A DNA stretch of 64,000 nt, taken from contig NZ_PIPN01000005.1 of the NCBI RefSeq assembly GCF_003986955.1, forward strand, positions 186,001-250,000, in the 5' to 3' direction. Source of the DNA: Aliidiomarina sedimenti (GTDB lineage Bacteria > Pseudomonadota > Gammaproteobacteria > Enterobacterales > Alteromonadaceae). This document shows positions 1 through 8,729 of this stretch, piece after piece. The number at the start of each line of letters is the position of its first letter. The stretch's first letter is position 1. The notes under the pieces are model-generated. The model saw only the letters and a list, made by a program, of their open reading frames with translations, had not been told where the DNA came from and ran no database searches. A program made the position numbers and the translations under genes.

Positions 1-295
1 GCAACAGTGACTCAGCGAGGAGATTCATACTTTCGGTGGTACCACGGGTAAAAATCAAACTGTCGCTGGTCGCGCCAACAAAGCCGGCCACCTTGGCCCG
101 CCAGCTTTCATACAGTGCGGTGGCATGCTGACTTTGCTCATAACTGCCGCGGTGTACGTTGGCGTGATAATGGTGTTGATAGTCGCAAATGGCCTCAAGC
201 ACAACATCCGGCACCTGACAGGAGGCGGCATTGTCAAAATAGGCCCAGTCGGGACGTTGTCTGAATACGCTAAACTGCTCGCGCCACTGGCTCAT
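1..295 (-). CDS. Cysteine desulfurase (CsdA/SufS type), N-terminal part
   Basis: The gene runs off the left edge of the window; about the first 98 residues are visible. Translation shows YFDNAA near residue 20, then NVHRG and TRGTTES, which are hallmarks of the class V aminotransferase fold of group II cysteine desulfurases. These PLP enzymes take sulfur from cysteine for Fe-S cluster assembly. The catalytic lysine and cysteine lie outside the window. The start ATG at 295 follows GAGGTG at a good spacing. SufS and CsdA cannot be separated from this fragment. It is the last visible gene of a run of minus-strand genes starting at adk. Confidence 0.85.
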   Translation of the reverse strand, partial: MSQWREQFSVFRQRPDWAYFDNAASCQVPDVVLEAICDYQHHYHANVHRGSYEQSQHATALYESWRAKVAGFVGATSDSLIFTRGTTESMNLLAESLL

Positions 296-398
296 AATCA
301 CCTCATTATTTGTTTGCATCAGGGGGTAGCATCAGCTGCTGGTACCCAAACCACTTAGAAGATACCAATATAACTTATAATGAAATCGAATAAAGCCT

Positions 399-1157
399 TT
401 AGCGCACTTGTTGCTGTAAAAATTTAACCAAACCTGGGGTAATGAGATCGGGTGCAGTCAGAGGTGCCATGTGGCCGGCATCAACAGATTGTGATTCAAC
501 CTGGGGCAAACCAGCCAGAATTTCAGCAACCCGACGGCTTGAGGCAGGCGACTGTTGACCATGCATCAAAAAGATCGGGCAATTCAGAGTGGCATAGTCA
601 TCGAGCTGAGCTGGTTCACCCAGTAAGGCCGCGAAATCAGCCTCAACCTTCGGCTGCTTTTGTACCATCCCAGCCTGTACCCGCGCAGGTAAAGCCGCAA
701 AATACCCCGGGTGATTCCAGTAGTCGACAAACGCCTGTGCGGCTTCGGCTTCAGATGTGGTGTCCATCTGCTCAGCAATCGCGATAATTTCGGCCCGCGC
801 AGGGTCTGCGGCGGGTAACAGGTGAAAGGCGACTGGTTCATACAACGCAATACTACTAAGCCGTATCCCCCGCTGTTGTAACTCGCGGCCGAGGCGAAGC
901 GCGAGAGCCCCGCCGTACGAGTGACCGACCAAATGAACCGGTCCGTTCTCAAGCGTCGCCAACAAGGGTTCCAATGCAACCAGTTCATGGTCAAAACAAA
1001 ATGCAGAGGGAGCCCCCGTAGGTAAAGGGTTAGCACCATAACCAATTAAATCAGGCGTATGAAGATGGGCGTCAGGAAGGAATTCAGTGAGCTGCTTAGT
1101 CAGCGGGCGCCATTGGGCGCCGCTGCTTTGTGAGCTGTGTAAACAAATGATATGCAT
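399..1157 (-). CDS. Alpha/beta hydrolase
   Basis: This 252-residue protein has the layout of the alpha/beta hydrolase fold. An HSS segment at residues 6-8 lies where the oxyanion strand should be, the nucleophile elbow reads GHSYGG near residue 98, and a late His (DAGHMAP) can complete the triad. There is no signal peptide, so it should be cytoplasmic. The substrate cannot be predicted. It lies 28 bp downstream of the MAPEG gene and probably shares its transcript. The start has no strong ribosome binding site, which fits translational dependence on upstream genes. Confidence 0.85.
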   Translation of the reverse strand: MHIICLHSSQSSGAQWRPLTKQLTEFLPDAHLHTPDLIGYGANPLPTGAPSAFCFDHELVALEPLLATLENGPVHLVGHSYGGALALRLGRELQQRGIRLSSIALYEPVAFHLLPAADPARAEIIAIAEQMDTTSEAEAAQAFVDYWNHPGYFAALPARVQAGMVQKQPKVEADFAALLGEPAQLDDYATLNCPIFLMHGQQSPASSRRVAEILAGLPQVESQSVDAGHMAPLTAPDLITPGLVKFLQQQVR

Positions 1158-1185
1158 GAGATTAGCAGATTTTATCTGTCGCGCC

Positions 1186-2234
<1,049 letters not shown>

Positions 2235-2297
2235 TCAATGACTTTTTTAAAAAATGTAATACGAATGGGACAAACTTTACCTCTCAGGCCGAAAAGA

Positions 2298-2324
2298 TAC
2301 AAGGCTCGCGATGCGAGCCTTGTA
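2298..2324 (-). terminator. Probable terminator after htpG
   Basis: Two perfect 12-bp arms (TACAAGGCTCGC and GCGAGCCTTGTA) flank a 3-base loop, 18 bp after the htpG stop. Read on the minus strand the hairpin is followed by TCTTTTCGG, a short and imperfect U tract. It separates htpG from adk. Confidence 0.7.
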
Positions 2325-2342
2325 CCATAGTCGTAGTTGAGG

Positions 2343-4268
2343 TTACTTGTTAGTCAGCGCTAACATCATCTCATTGAGCTTGCGCACGTAGGTGCCAGGA
2401 TCTTTAAGACTACCGCGTTCAGCCAGTGTGGCCTGCTGCAATAACAGATCAGCCCAGTCGCTAAAGCGCTGTTCGTCGCTTTCTTCGGCAATGCGTTTAA
2501 CCAAAGCATGCTCCGGATTAACCTCAAAAATATACTTGGTTTCCGGCACTTTCTGTCCCGCTGCTTCCATCAGCTTAGCCATCTGCGTGCTCATATCGTT
2601 CTCATCGGTCACAATACAGGCTGGTGAATCAGTCAGACGATGGGTAACACGCACGTTCTTAACCTGCTCGCCCAACGCCTTCTCGAACCGTTCTACGGTA
2701 CCAGCAAATGCCTTTTCCGACTCTTCCTGTGCTTTCTTCGCTTCCTCGTTATCCATGTCGCCTAAATCAAGGTCGCCACGGGTCACTGACTGGAAGCTCT
2801 TGCCTTCATACTCGTGTAAATGGTTCATCAACCACTCATCAATACGATCGGACATCAGCAGCACTTCGATCCCTTTCTTGCGGAAAATTTCCAGCGCAGG
2901 GTTGTTCTTCGCTGCTTCGTAGCTGTCCGCCACGATGTAGTAAATTTTTTCCTGATTCTCAGCCATGCGGCCAATGTAGTCATCCAGACCCACCCGCTGC
3001 TTGGCGCTGTCTTCATGAGTAGACGTAAAGCGCAGCAAGGACGCAACTTTTTCACCGTTGCCCTGGTCTTCCGCCGGGCCTTCTTTCAGCACCTGACCAA
3101 AGTTATCCCAGAACTCTCCGTATTGGTCCGCATCACGTTTCGCCAGTTTCGACAGCATGCTTAGCACTTTCTTGGTGCTTGCAGAGCGCATTGAACGGGT
3201 GACCCGGTTGTCCTGCAGGATTTCACGCGAGACATTGAGAGGCAGATCATTGGAGTCAATCAGGCCTTTTACAAAACGCAGGTAAGTCGGCATGAATTGC
3301 TCAGCATCATCCATAATGAAGACGCGCTGAACATAGAGCTTAATGCCTTTCTGGCTATCCCGGTTCCATAAATCCCACGGCGCGCGTTTCGGGATATAAA
3401 GCAGGCTGGTGTATTCGTGCTTACCTTCAACTTTGTTGTGGCTCCACAGCAATGGATCTTCAAAGTCATGCGCGACGGTTTTGTAAAACTCTTTGTAGTC
3501 CTCGTCACTAATACTGTCTTTATCGCGGGTCCAGAGCGCCTGACCCGAATTAATGGTTTCCCACTGACCTGGTTGCGCTTCCACTTTCTCGCCGTCCGGA
3601 CCTTCACTTTCTTCAGTCGGCTCTTTCCACATCTGTACCGGAATACTCAGGTGGTCCGAATAGGTATTAATAATTTGACGCAACTTCCACTCGTCTGCGT
3701 ATTCTTTTGCATCGTCTTTCAAATGCAGAATAATGTCGCTTCCACGGGTCGTTTTCTCGATATCCGCAACGGTGAACTCACCGTCACCATCTGACTTCCA
3801 TTCGACGCCGTGAGTGGTATCTGCACCTGCTGCGCGGGTGCGCACGGTCACGGAGTCAGCAACGATAAAGGCTGAATAAAAACCAACACCAAACTGGCCA
3901 ATCAGTTTAGAATCTTTACTCTGATCACCTGATAACTGGCTGATAAATTCTTTGGTGCCTGATTTCGCAATGGTGCCCAGGTTGGCCATCACTTCGTCAC
4001 GGGTCATACCAATACCATTGTCGCTGACAGTGATGGTATTAGCGTCCTTGTTTACACTAACCCGAACGTGCAGGTCCGCATCGTTTTCGAATAACGCATT
4101 GTCTTCCAGTGCTTTAAAACGCAGTTTATCGGCTGCATCTGAGGCGTTGGAAACCAGCTCGCGGAGAAAAATTTCCTTGTTTGAATACAAAGAATGGATC
4201 ATCAAATGAAGCAGTTGCTTCACTTCAGTTTGAAAGCCATGCTTTTCAGCCTGGGTAGTGTCAGACAT
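2343..4268 (-). CDS. htpG: Chaperone HtpG (Hsp90)
   Basis: This is a 641-residue bacterial Hsp90, slightly longer than the E. coli protein (624). The N-terminal GHKL ATPase shows [10 protein letters not shown] near residue 40, DNGIGM near residue 85 and [11 protein letters not shown] near residue 125. A middle client-binding domain and C-terminal dimerisation domain follow. It acts in the cytosol as an ATP-driven chaperone. The start ATG 4268 has GGGAG upstream. A sigma-32 promoter lies 53-80 bp upstream of the start codon, so heat-shock induction is expected. Confidence 0.97.
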   Translation of the reverse strand: MSDTTQAEKHGFQTEVKQLLHLMIHSLYSNKEIFLRELVSNASDAADKLRFKALEDNALFENDADLHVRVSVNKDANTITVSDNGIGMTRDEVMANLGTIAKSGTKEFISQLSGDQSKDSKLIGQFGVGFYSAFIVADSVTVRTRAAGADTTHGVEWKSDGDGEFTVADIEKTTRGSDIILHLKDDAKEYADEWKLRQIINTYSDHLSIPVQMWKEPTEESEGPDGEKVEAQPGQWETINSGQALWTRDKDSISDEDYKEFYKTVAHDFEDPLLWSHNKVEGKHEYTSLLYIPKRAPWDLWNRDSQKGIKLYVQRVFIMDDAEQFMPTYLRFVKGLIDSNDLPLNVSREILQDNRVTRSMRSASTKKVLSMLSKLAKRDADQYGEFWDNFGQVLKEGPAEDQGNGEKVASLLRFTSTHEDSAKQRVGLDDYIGRMAENQEKIYYIVADSYEAAKNNPALEIFRKKGIEVLLMSDRIDEWLMNHLHEYEGKSFQSVTRGDLDLGDMDNEEAKKAQEESEKAFAGTVERFEKALGEQVKNVRVTHRLTDSPACIVTDENDMSTQMAKLMEAAGQKVPETKYIFEVNPEHALVKRIAEESDEQRFSDWADLLLQQATLAERGSLKDPGTYVRKLNEMMLALTNK

Positions 4269-4320
4269 CGGTGTTCTCCCAACTCTTATCAGTTATACGC
4301 AAAATAAAAGGTTAACCAAG

Positions 4321-4348
4321 AGATGGGGATACCCATACCAATTTCAAG
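4321..4348 (-). promoter_or_regulatory. Sigma-32 (RpoH) heat-shock promoter of htpG
   Basis: On the minus strand CTTGAAA (-35, 4348-4342) is followed after 13 bp by CCCCATCT (-10, 4328-4321). This fits the RpoH consensus CTTGAAA / CCCCATnT. It lies in the 118-bp gap between recR and htpG and points at htpG. Confidence 0.85.
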
Positions 4349-4386
4349 GGCAAATGAGGATTTTCCTGCGTCAGGTAGGGCCAGCC

Positions 4387-4986
4387 TTAGACCTGTTTAC
4401 GGCCAGAGAAGGCATGACTAAGGGTGGTATGGTCGACGTACTCAAGTTCACCACCGACCGGGACACCATGAGCAATACGCGAAGCCCTGACGTTGTTACT
4501 ACGGGCAAGGTCGGCAATATAGTGCGCGGTTGCATCGCCTTCCACCGTCGGATTGGTAGCAAGAATGACTTCTTCTATACCACCTGCGGCAAACCGGGTA
4601 GCCAGTTTATCTAAGCCGATATCATTCGGTCCAATTCCATCCAGGGGTGACAAATGGCCCATTAAGACAAAATACTGACCTTGATACTGCGACGTCTGCT
4701 CGACCGCGATCACATCGGCTGGCGACTCGACAATGCAGAGAATACCGCTTTCAATTCGTTGCGGGTCACTGCATATTTGACAGCGTACCCCTTCAGTCAG
4801 CGTGCGACAGGTATCGCAGCGGCCAACCACCTCAACCGCATGGGTGAGCGCCTCAGCAAGCTGACTGGCGCCATCGCGTTTTTGCTCCAATAACTGAAAG
4901 GCCATGCGCTGAGCCGATTTCTGGCCAACGCCGGGCAACACTTTCAGCGCGCGAATCAAATTCGCGATAGCGGGACTAAGTTGCAT
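4387..4986 (-). CDS. recR: Recombination mediator protein RecR
   Basis: The 199-residue protein matches the family length. The N-terminal helix-hairpin-helix contains [14 protein letters not shown]. The zinc finger has four cysteines in CDTC...CQIC (residues 57-72), followed by the TOPRIM domain (CIVESPADV...). With RecF and RecO it loads RecA on SSB-coated gaps. It is the distal gene of dnaX-ybaB-recR, a classic arrangement. Confidence 0.96.
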   Translation of the reverse strand: MQLSPAIANLIRALKVLPGVGQKSAQRMAFQLLEQKRDGASQLAEALTHAVEVVGRCDTCRTLTEGVRCQICSDPQRIESGILCIVESPADVIAVEQTSQYQGQYFVLMGHLSPLDGIGPNDIGLDKLATRFAAGGIEEVILATNPTVEGDATAHYIADLARSNNVRASRIAHGVPVGGELEYVDHTTLSHAFSGRKQV

Positions 4987-5013
4987 AAAGTATCTGCTGG
5001 CTTATCTGCTGGC

Positions 5014-5346
5014 TTAGAAAGGCAGCTTCATGCCCGGCGGTAAACCCATACCGCCAGCCAAACCAGACATGTGCTCTTTGTTGGCTTCTTCGACCCGGCG
5101 CACGGCATCATTGGTCGCTGCCGCAATCAGATCTTCGAGCATTTCCTTTTCTTCTTCATCACCCACCAGCGACGGATCAATCTCAACCCGTTTCACATTG
5201 TGATTACCATACATGGTGACTTTTACCATGCCAGCGCCGGCTTCGCCGACCACTTCCATTTTCGCAAGCTCTTCCTGCATCTGCTGCATCTTTTCCTGCA
5301 TCTGCTGCGCCTGCTTCATCATGTTTCCTAAACCGCCTTTAAGCAT
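5014..5346 (-). CDS. ybaB: YbaB/EbfC family nucleoid-associated protein
   Basis: This small 110-residue protein has a Gln/Met-rich coiled N-terminal helix (about residues 5-30), followed by the conserved beta segment [13 protein letters not shown] and a C-terminal Gly/Pro-rich tail (LPPGMKLPF). The family binds DNA as a dimer and is nucleoid associated. It sits between dnaX (23-bp gap) and recR (27-bp gap), as in most proteobacteria. Confidence 0.95.
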   Translation of the reverse strand: MLKGGLGNMMKQAQQMQEKMQQMQEELAKMEVVGEAGAGMVKVTMYGNHNVKRVEIDPSLVGDEEEKEMLEDLIAAATNDAVRRVEEANKEHMSGLAGGMGLPPGMKLPF

Positions 5347-5369
5347 GGGGTATCTCTCTCTTTGCTAAA

Positions 5370-7301
5370 TTAAACTGGTTTTACCGAGCTTTCATCCAGC
5401 TCGGCATTAAAACGTTGCACCAGGTCCTGGATACGTTCGTCATTGCGAACCAGATCCAGCGCTGCCTGAGCGCGTTGTGTATCTATCAACTGCTGAATCA
5501 AAAATGGCGTCGCCTCGGGTGTCGCGTAGTCAATGCTCAACGCCACATCGCCGACCAACTGACGCAGTCGGCTTTCAAGTTCGCTTAATAGCTGCTGCGA
5601 ACAGAGCACTTGTTGCTGGCTATCAACAATAAGTTGGTAGCCGTCACCCTGTTTTTCAAGGACTGAATGCAATAATACCTGGCGCAGCCGCCCTGTCGCC
5701 TGCATTCCATCCACCGACGCACTCCAGGCGTCGATCTCAGCAGCAGTGCGAACGTCAGCGGTTACTTCTGGCGCTTTTTTTTTTGCTAACAACTGCTCGC
5801 GCGTTGCCATTAAACTTGCGATTCCACTGTCTGGATTCGGCTGTGGCTCTGGCACCGGCGCTTGTCTGGGCTCTGGTTCCGGCTCTGGTTCTATCTGATG
5901 CTCAGGTTCCGGATCCGGATCGGGCTCCGGGTGAATCTCTGCCGCTCCCGGGTTCAAACCCTGCTGCGCCGCTTGCTGCATAACAGACGCCTGTTCCTGA
6001 GCCAGCGCAGACGCTTCATCGGGGCTCAGAAAGTCTTCGTCCGCGTCATCGTCAGCCAGCTGAGGCTCATAGTCTGAGGTATCGTGCCGCGTCGCCTGCT
6101 TATCAGCAGACGTTTGGGTCGCAGCAGGCTCAGCCACTATCGCTTGCGCCGGATTGGCCTGTGCCGCATTGAGGCTTGCAACACTGGCCTCTGCAAGCGG
6201 CATCTCCTGCATAGTTGCAGGGCGAAACGCGAGCAGCCGTAACAGCGTCATTTCGACAGCACTAAATGCGTCCACCGCATGAGGCAATTCACGGCGCCCT
6301 TCGAGGACGATGCGATACATGACCTGAACCAACTCTGGTGATAGTGTCGCTGACAGCGACTGAATACTTTGCTGGTCACGAAACAGCTCGACCTCGGCAA
6401 AAGCCGGGCTAATCTGCAGCAATGCCAGCTGGTGCAGTAAATTTTGCAGTTCAGGCAATACCACTGCAATATCCGGCACTTTATCCTGCATTTCGCGCAG
6501 TGTTTGCAATACTCTCGCGTGGTCGCCGCTTACGATAAGCTGAAGCAATTGTACGATCCGCTGCCCTTCGATATGACCGAGCATGGCCCGCACTGAATCG
6601 AGCTCCACGCTCTGGTTGCCCTGAGCAATCGCCTGATCGGTTAAACTCAACGCATCACGCATACTGCCGCGGGCAGCACGTGCCAGAAGCTGAATCGCTT
6701 CGGCGTCGAACGACAACGACTCAGCCTGCAAGATATGGATCAATTGAGCAGAAATTTCTTCACGGGTTAGCGCCCGCAGATGAAACTGAAGACAGCGTGA
6801 TAACACCGTGACCGGCAGCTTCTCAGGATCTGTGGTAGCCAGTAAAAATTTGACGTGTTCAGGCGGCTCTTCAAGGGTTTTCAAAAGAGCATTAAAGGAA
6901 TGACGAGACAGCATATGGACTTCGTCAATCAGGTACACTTTATAACGGCCGCGGGTAGGACGATACTGCACGTTATCGAGCAGTTCCCGGGTGTCTTCCA
7001 CTTTAGTCCGTGATGCCGCATCGATTTCAAGCAGATCGACGTAGCGCCCCTGATCGATTTCCTGACAGGTATCACATTCGCCACAGGGCGTTGCACTGAT
7101 GCCCTGCTCGCAATTCAGGCTCTTTGCCAGAATCCTTGCGATGGTTGTTTTACCTACCCCTCGGGTACCGGTCAGCAAGTAAGCATGGTGCAAACGCTGA
7201 TTGGTCAGCGCGTTGCTCAGAGCCTGCAATACATGCTGCTGCCCGACCACCTGAGCAAAGCTGTGTGGTCGCCATTTTCGAGCCAGTACCTGATAGTTCA
7301 T
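5370..7301 (-). CDS. dnaX: DNA polymerase III subunit tau (gamma by slippage)
   Basis: This is the 643-residue clamp-loader ATPase. The Walker A motif GTRGVGKTT is near residue 45, zinc-binding cysteines are in CEQG...CGECDTC (about 64-79), the Walker B region reads YLIDEVHML and the SRC sensor motif is present. Domains I-III end near residue 370. A long acidic/proline-rich linker with Pro-Glu repeats spans about 458-490. The C-terminal region (about 510-643) would bind the polymerase alpha subunit and DnaB. An A10 run at codons 506-509 with nearby stops in both other frames should allow a roughly 515-residue gamma form. Confidence 0.96.
   Translation of the reverse strand: MNYQVLARKWRPHSFAQVVGQQHVLQALSNALTNQRLHHAYLLTGTRGVGKTTIARILAKSLNCEQGISATPCGECDTCQEIDQGRYVDLLEIDAASRTKVEDTRELLDNVQYRPTRGRYKVYLIDEVHMLSRHSFNALLKTLEEPPEHVKFLLATTDPEKLPVTVLSRCLQFHLRALTREEISAQLIHILQAESLSFDAEAIQLLARAARGSMRDALSLTDQAIAQGNQSVELDSVRAMLGHIEGQRIVQLLQLIVSGDHARVLQTLREMQDKVPDIAVVLPELQNLLHQLALLQISPAFAEVELFRDQQSIQSLSATLSPELVQVMYRIVLEGRRELPHAVDAFSAVEMTLLRLLAFRPATMQEMPLAEASVASLNAAQANPAQAIVAEPAATQTSADKQATRHDTSDYEPQLADDDADEDFLSPDEASALAQEQASVMQQAAQQGLNPGAAEIHPEPDPDPEPEHQIEPEPEPEPRQAPVPEPQPNPDSGIASLMATREQLLAKKKAPEVTADVRTAAEIDAWSASVDGMQATGRLRQVLLHSVLEKQGDGYQLIVDSQQQVLCSQQLLSELESRLRQLVGDVALSIDYATPEATPFLIQQLIDTQRAQAALDLVRNDERIQDLVQRFNAELDESSVKPV
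5775..5784 (-). other. A10 slippage site in dnaX
   Basis: The coding strand has ten consecutive A in the frame GCA AAA AAA AAA GCG. A -1 shift, or an extra A in the transcript, reads AGC GCC AGA AGT AAC CGC TGA, giving a stop after six new residues. The opposite shift reads CGC CAG AAG TAA. Position and outcome resemble the E. coli (ribosomal) and Thermus (transcriptional) dnaX slippage sites. I see no Shine-Dalgarno-like stimulator just upstream, so transcriptional slippage is at least as likely. Confidence 0.7.
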
Positions 7302-7351
7302 GAATGTGCCCCTGCGCTTGCTAAATCGTCGTTTCCGGATGCGCTAGTAGT

Positions 7352-7894
7352 CTAATCGTACGCGCAAATGGCGTAGCATGGAACACCTGATTGCTCAATT
7401 CGCTGGCGACCCGGCAAGCCTGTCAGTTCAATCAGAAAGGCAGCCTCGATGACCTCAGCCTGAGTACGTTGTACCAACTCAGCGGCAGCACACATGGTGC
7501 CGCCGGTAGCAAGCAGGTCATCCACCAGCAGCACCTTGTCAGTGCTGCTGAGTGCGTCCTTATGCAACTCAAGGGTGTCATTGCCATATTCCAGGCTATA
7601 GGCCTGTGAATGCACGGCGCGAGGCAATTTGCCCTGTTTACGCACCAAAGTCACTCCACAATTGAGTCGATCAGCCAGTGCCGCTGCAAAAATAAACCCG
7701 CGCGCTTCAATGCCGGCAATTTGCGTTAGTCCTTTGTCCTGATAACGTTCCGTCAGTAGATCAAGGATCAGATGCAACGCCTTTGCATCAGCCAGAGTAC
7801 TAGTGATATCACGAAAAATAATACCGGGCTTCGGGTAATCCTGAATACTGGTTACTGTGTCGCGAATATACGCAATCCGAGGTTCAAGCGACAT
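7352..7894 (-). CDS. apt: Adenine phosphoribosyltransferase
   Basis: The enzyme salvages adenine with PRPP to AMP. I chose the start ATG at 7894 (MSLEPRIAYI...), giving 180 residues, the usual length. A longer frame begins upstream but adds a non-family extension. Family segments are DYPKPGIIFRDIT near the N terminus, the EARGF loop, and the PRPP-binding motif VLLVDDLLATGGT near residue 125. The start overlaps the stop of the upstream receiver gene by 11 bp and lacks its own ribosome binding site, so translation is probably coupled. Confidence 0.95.
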   Translation of the reverse strand: MSLEPRIAYIRDTVTSIQDYPKPGIIFRDITSTLADAKALHLILDLLTERYQDKGLTQIAGIEARGFIFAAALADRLNCGVTLVRKQGKLPRAVHSQAYSLEYGNDTLELHKDALSSTDKVLLVDDLLATGGTMCAAAELVQRTQAEVIEAAFLIELTGLPGRQRIEQSGVPCYAICAYD

Positions 7895-8261
7895 AACGAG
7901 GTGCCAGACGTTTGAGTTCTTCGAGCAGGGTTTCACGACTCAGCGGTTTCGCCAGTACACGGGTTGCCCCTAACCGGGATGCTTTTTCAGCTACCTGACG
8001 GGGATCTTCAGTGGTCATAAACAGCAATGGAGTTTGCCCATAAGCATCCAGCTCCCGCAGGTTACGCAGCAGACTTAATCCGTCCATCAGCGGCATCTTA
8101 TGGTCAAGCAGAACAATATCATAGGTGCTCTTCTTAGCATCTGTCAGCCCGCCCAGACCATCTTTCGCCCGCGTCACCTGAAATGGCGTATCGGCGAGGA
8201 TCTCCGTGATCTGCTGAGCAGTGCGGTCGTTATCTTCAACCAATAAAATTTGCAGGGCCAT
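7884..8261 (-). CDS. Single-domain response regulator (CheY-like)
   Basis: This 125-residue protein is a receiver domain only. The acidic pocket is E9-D10, the phospho-acceptor is D53 in VLLDHKMP, the switch Thr is in FMTTEDP, and the conserved Lys is in LAKPLS. No output domain exists, so it must act through protein contact. ATG 8261 was chosen because GAGG lies 5 bp upstream and the receiver fold starts right after it. It overlaps apt by 11 bp. The partner kinase is not in the immediate neighbourhood. Confidence 0.88.
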   Translation of the reverse strand: MALQILLVEDNDRTAQQITEILADTPFQVTRAKDGLGGLTDAKKSTYDIVLLDHKMPLMDGLSLLRNLRELDAYGQTPLLFMTTEDPRQVAEKASRLGATRVLAKPLSRETLLEELKRLAPRYVA

Positions 8262-8370
8262 GCATACCTCGGGTAAAAAATTCGACGCAGATCTTACAAG
8301 ATCCAGACGCAACTTAAAAGCAATCGAACTCAGTTTAGACCAGCTCTCTGCCAACGAATTGTAAAAACGC

Positions 8371-8397
8371 AAAAGCCCGGGATTTTCCCAGGCTTTT
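8371..8397. terminator. Bidirectional-type terminator after the small membrane protein gene
   Basis: The stem pairs AAAAGCC/GGCTTTT and GGGA/TCCC with one C-A mismatch and a 3-base loop, and has A and T runs on both flanks. It lies downstream of the 40-residue ORF (minus strand), about 110 bp before the receiver gene start. Confidence 0.7.
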
Positions 8398-8454
8398 TAA
8401 GCAAAAAACGTCAGGTGCAGCGCACCAGAACTTATCAGTATGGTACTGATCGCT

Positions 8455-8577
8455 TTAAACGAAGAACTGAAGAACGGCAATCACTACCGGCAACAATGCA
8501 ACCAGTACAAATGCACCCGCTCCCAGCAGCAAATGCCAGTTAGTGCTTTCTTCACGATAATTTTCGTTGTCAGCCAT
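8455..8577 (-). CDS. Small single-pass membrane protein (40 aa)
   Basis: This short frame starts at ATG 8577 with AGGAG 8 bp upstream, a strong ribosome binding site. The first 13 residues are polar (MADNENYREESTN). They are followed by one long hydrophobic stretch (about residues 14-38, with LLLGAGAFVLVALL) and a TAA stop. It is a stand-alone unit bounded by terminators on both sides. I do not recognise the family. Topology would be N-terminus in the cytoplasm or a tail-anchored form. Strong signals and clean composition argue that it is real. Confidence 0.65.
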   Translation of the reverse strand: MADNENYREESTNWHLLLGAGAFVLVALLPVVIAVLQFFV

Positions 8578-8672
8578 GGCTAACTCCTTTGCTCAGTCAC
8601 TTTAGTTGGATGGATTTTACTGCATCCACCAGCAACTGAAAAGGCATCTTTCCCACCTCTTTGCGATAGGAC

Positions 8673-8699
8673 AAAAAAAGCCCCGCTGATGCGGGGCTT
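8673..8699 (-). terminator. Rho-independent terminator of the first large receptor gene
   Basis: Arms AAGCCCCGC and GCGGGGCTT flank the loop TGAT. On the minus strand it is followed by a run of seven T. It lies 30 bp after the receptor stop. Confidence 0.92.
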
Positions 8700-8729
8700 G
8701 TCCTACCAAATTATCCAGGGAGGGATAGC

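Noticed and set aside
584-1045. 153-residue frame inside the alpha/beta hydrolase gene
   Set aside because: Same-strand shadow in another frame, without domain features.
5716-5733. Hairpin CGACGC/GCGTCG about 41 nt downstream of the dnaX A10 run as a frameshift stimulator
   Set aside because: Too far downstream; known stimulators lie about 5-9 nt away.
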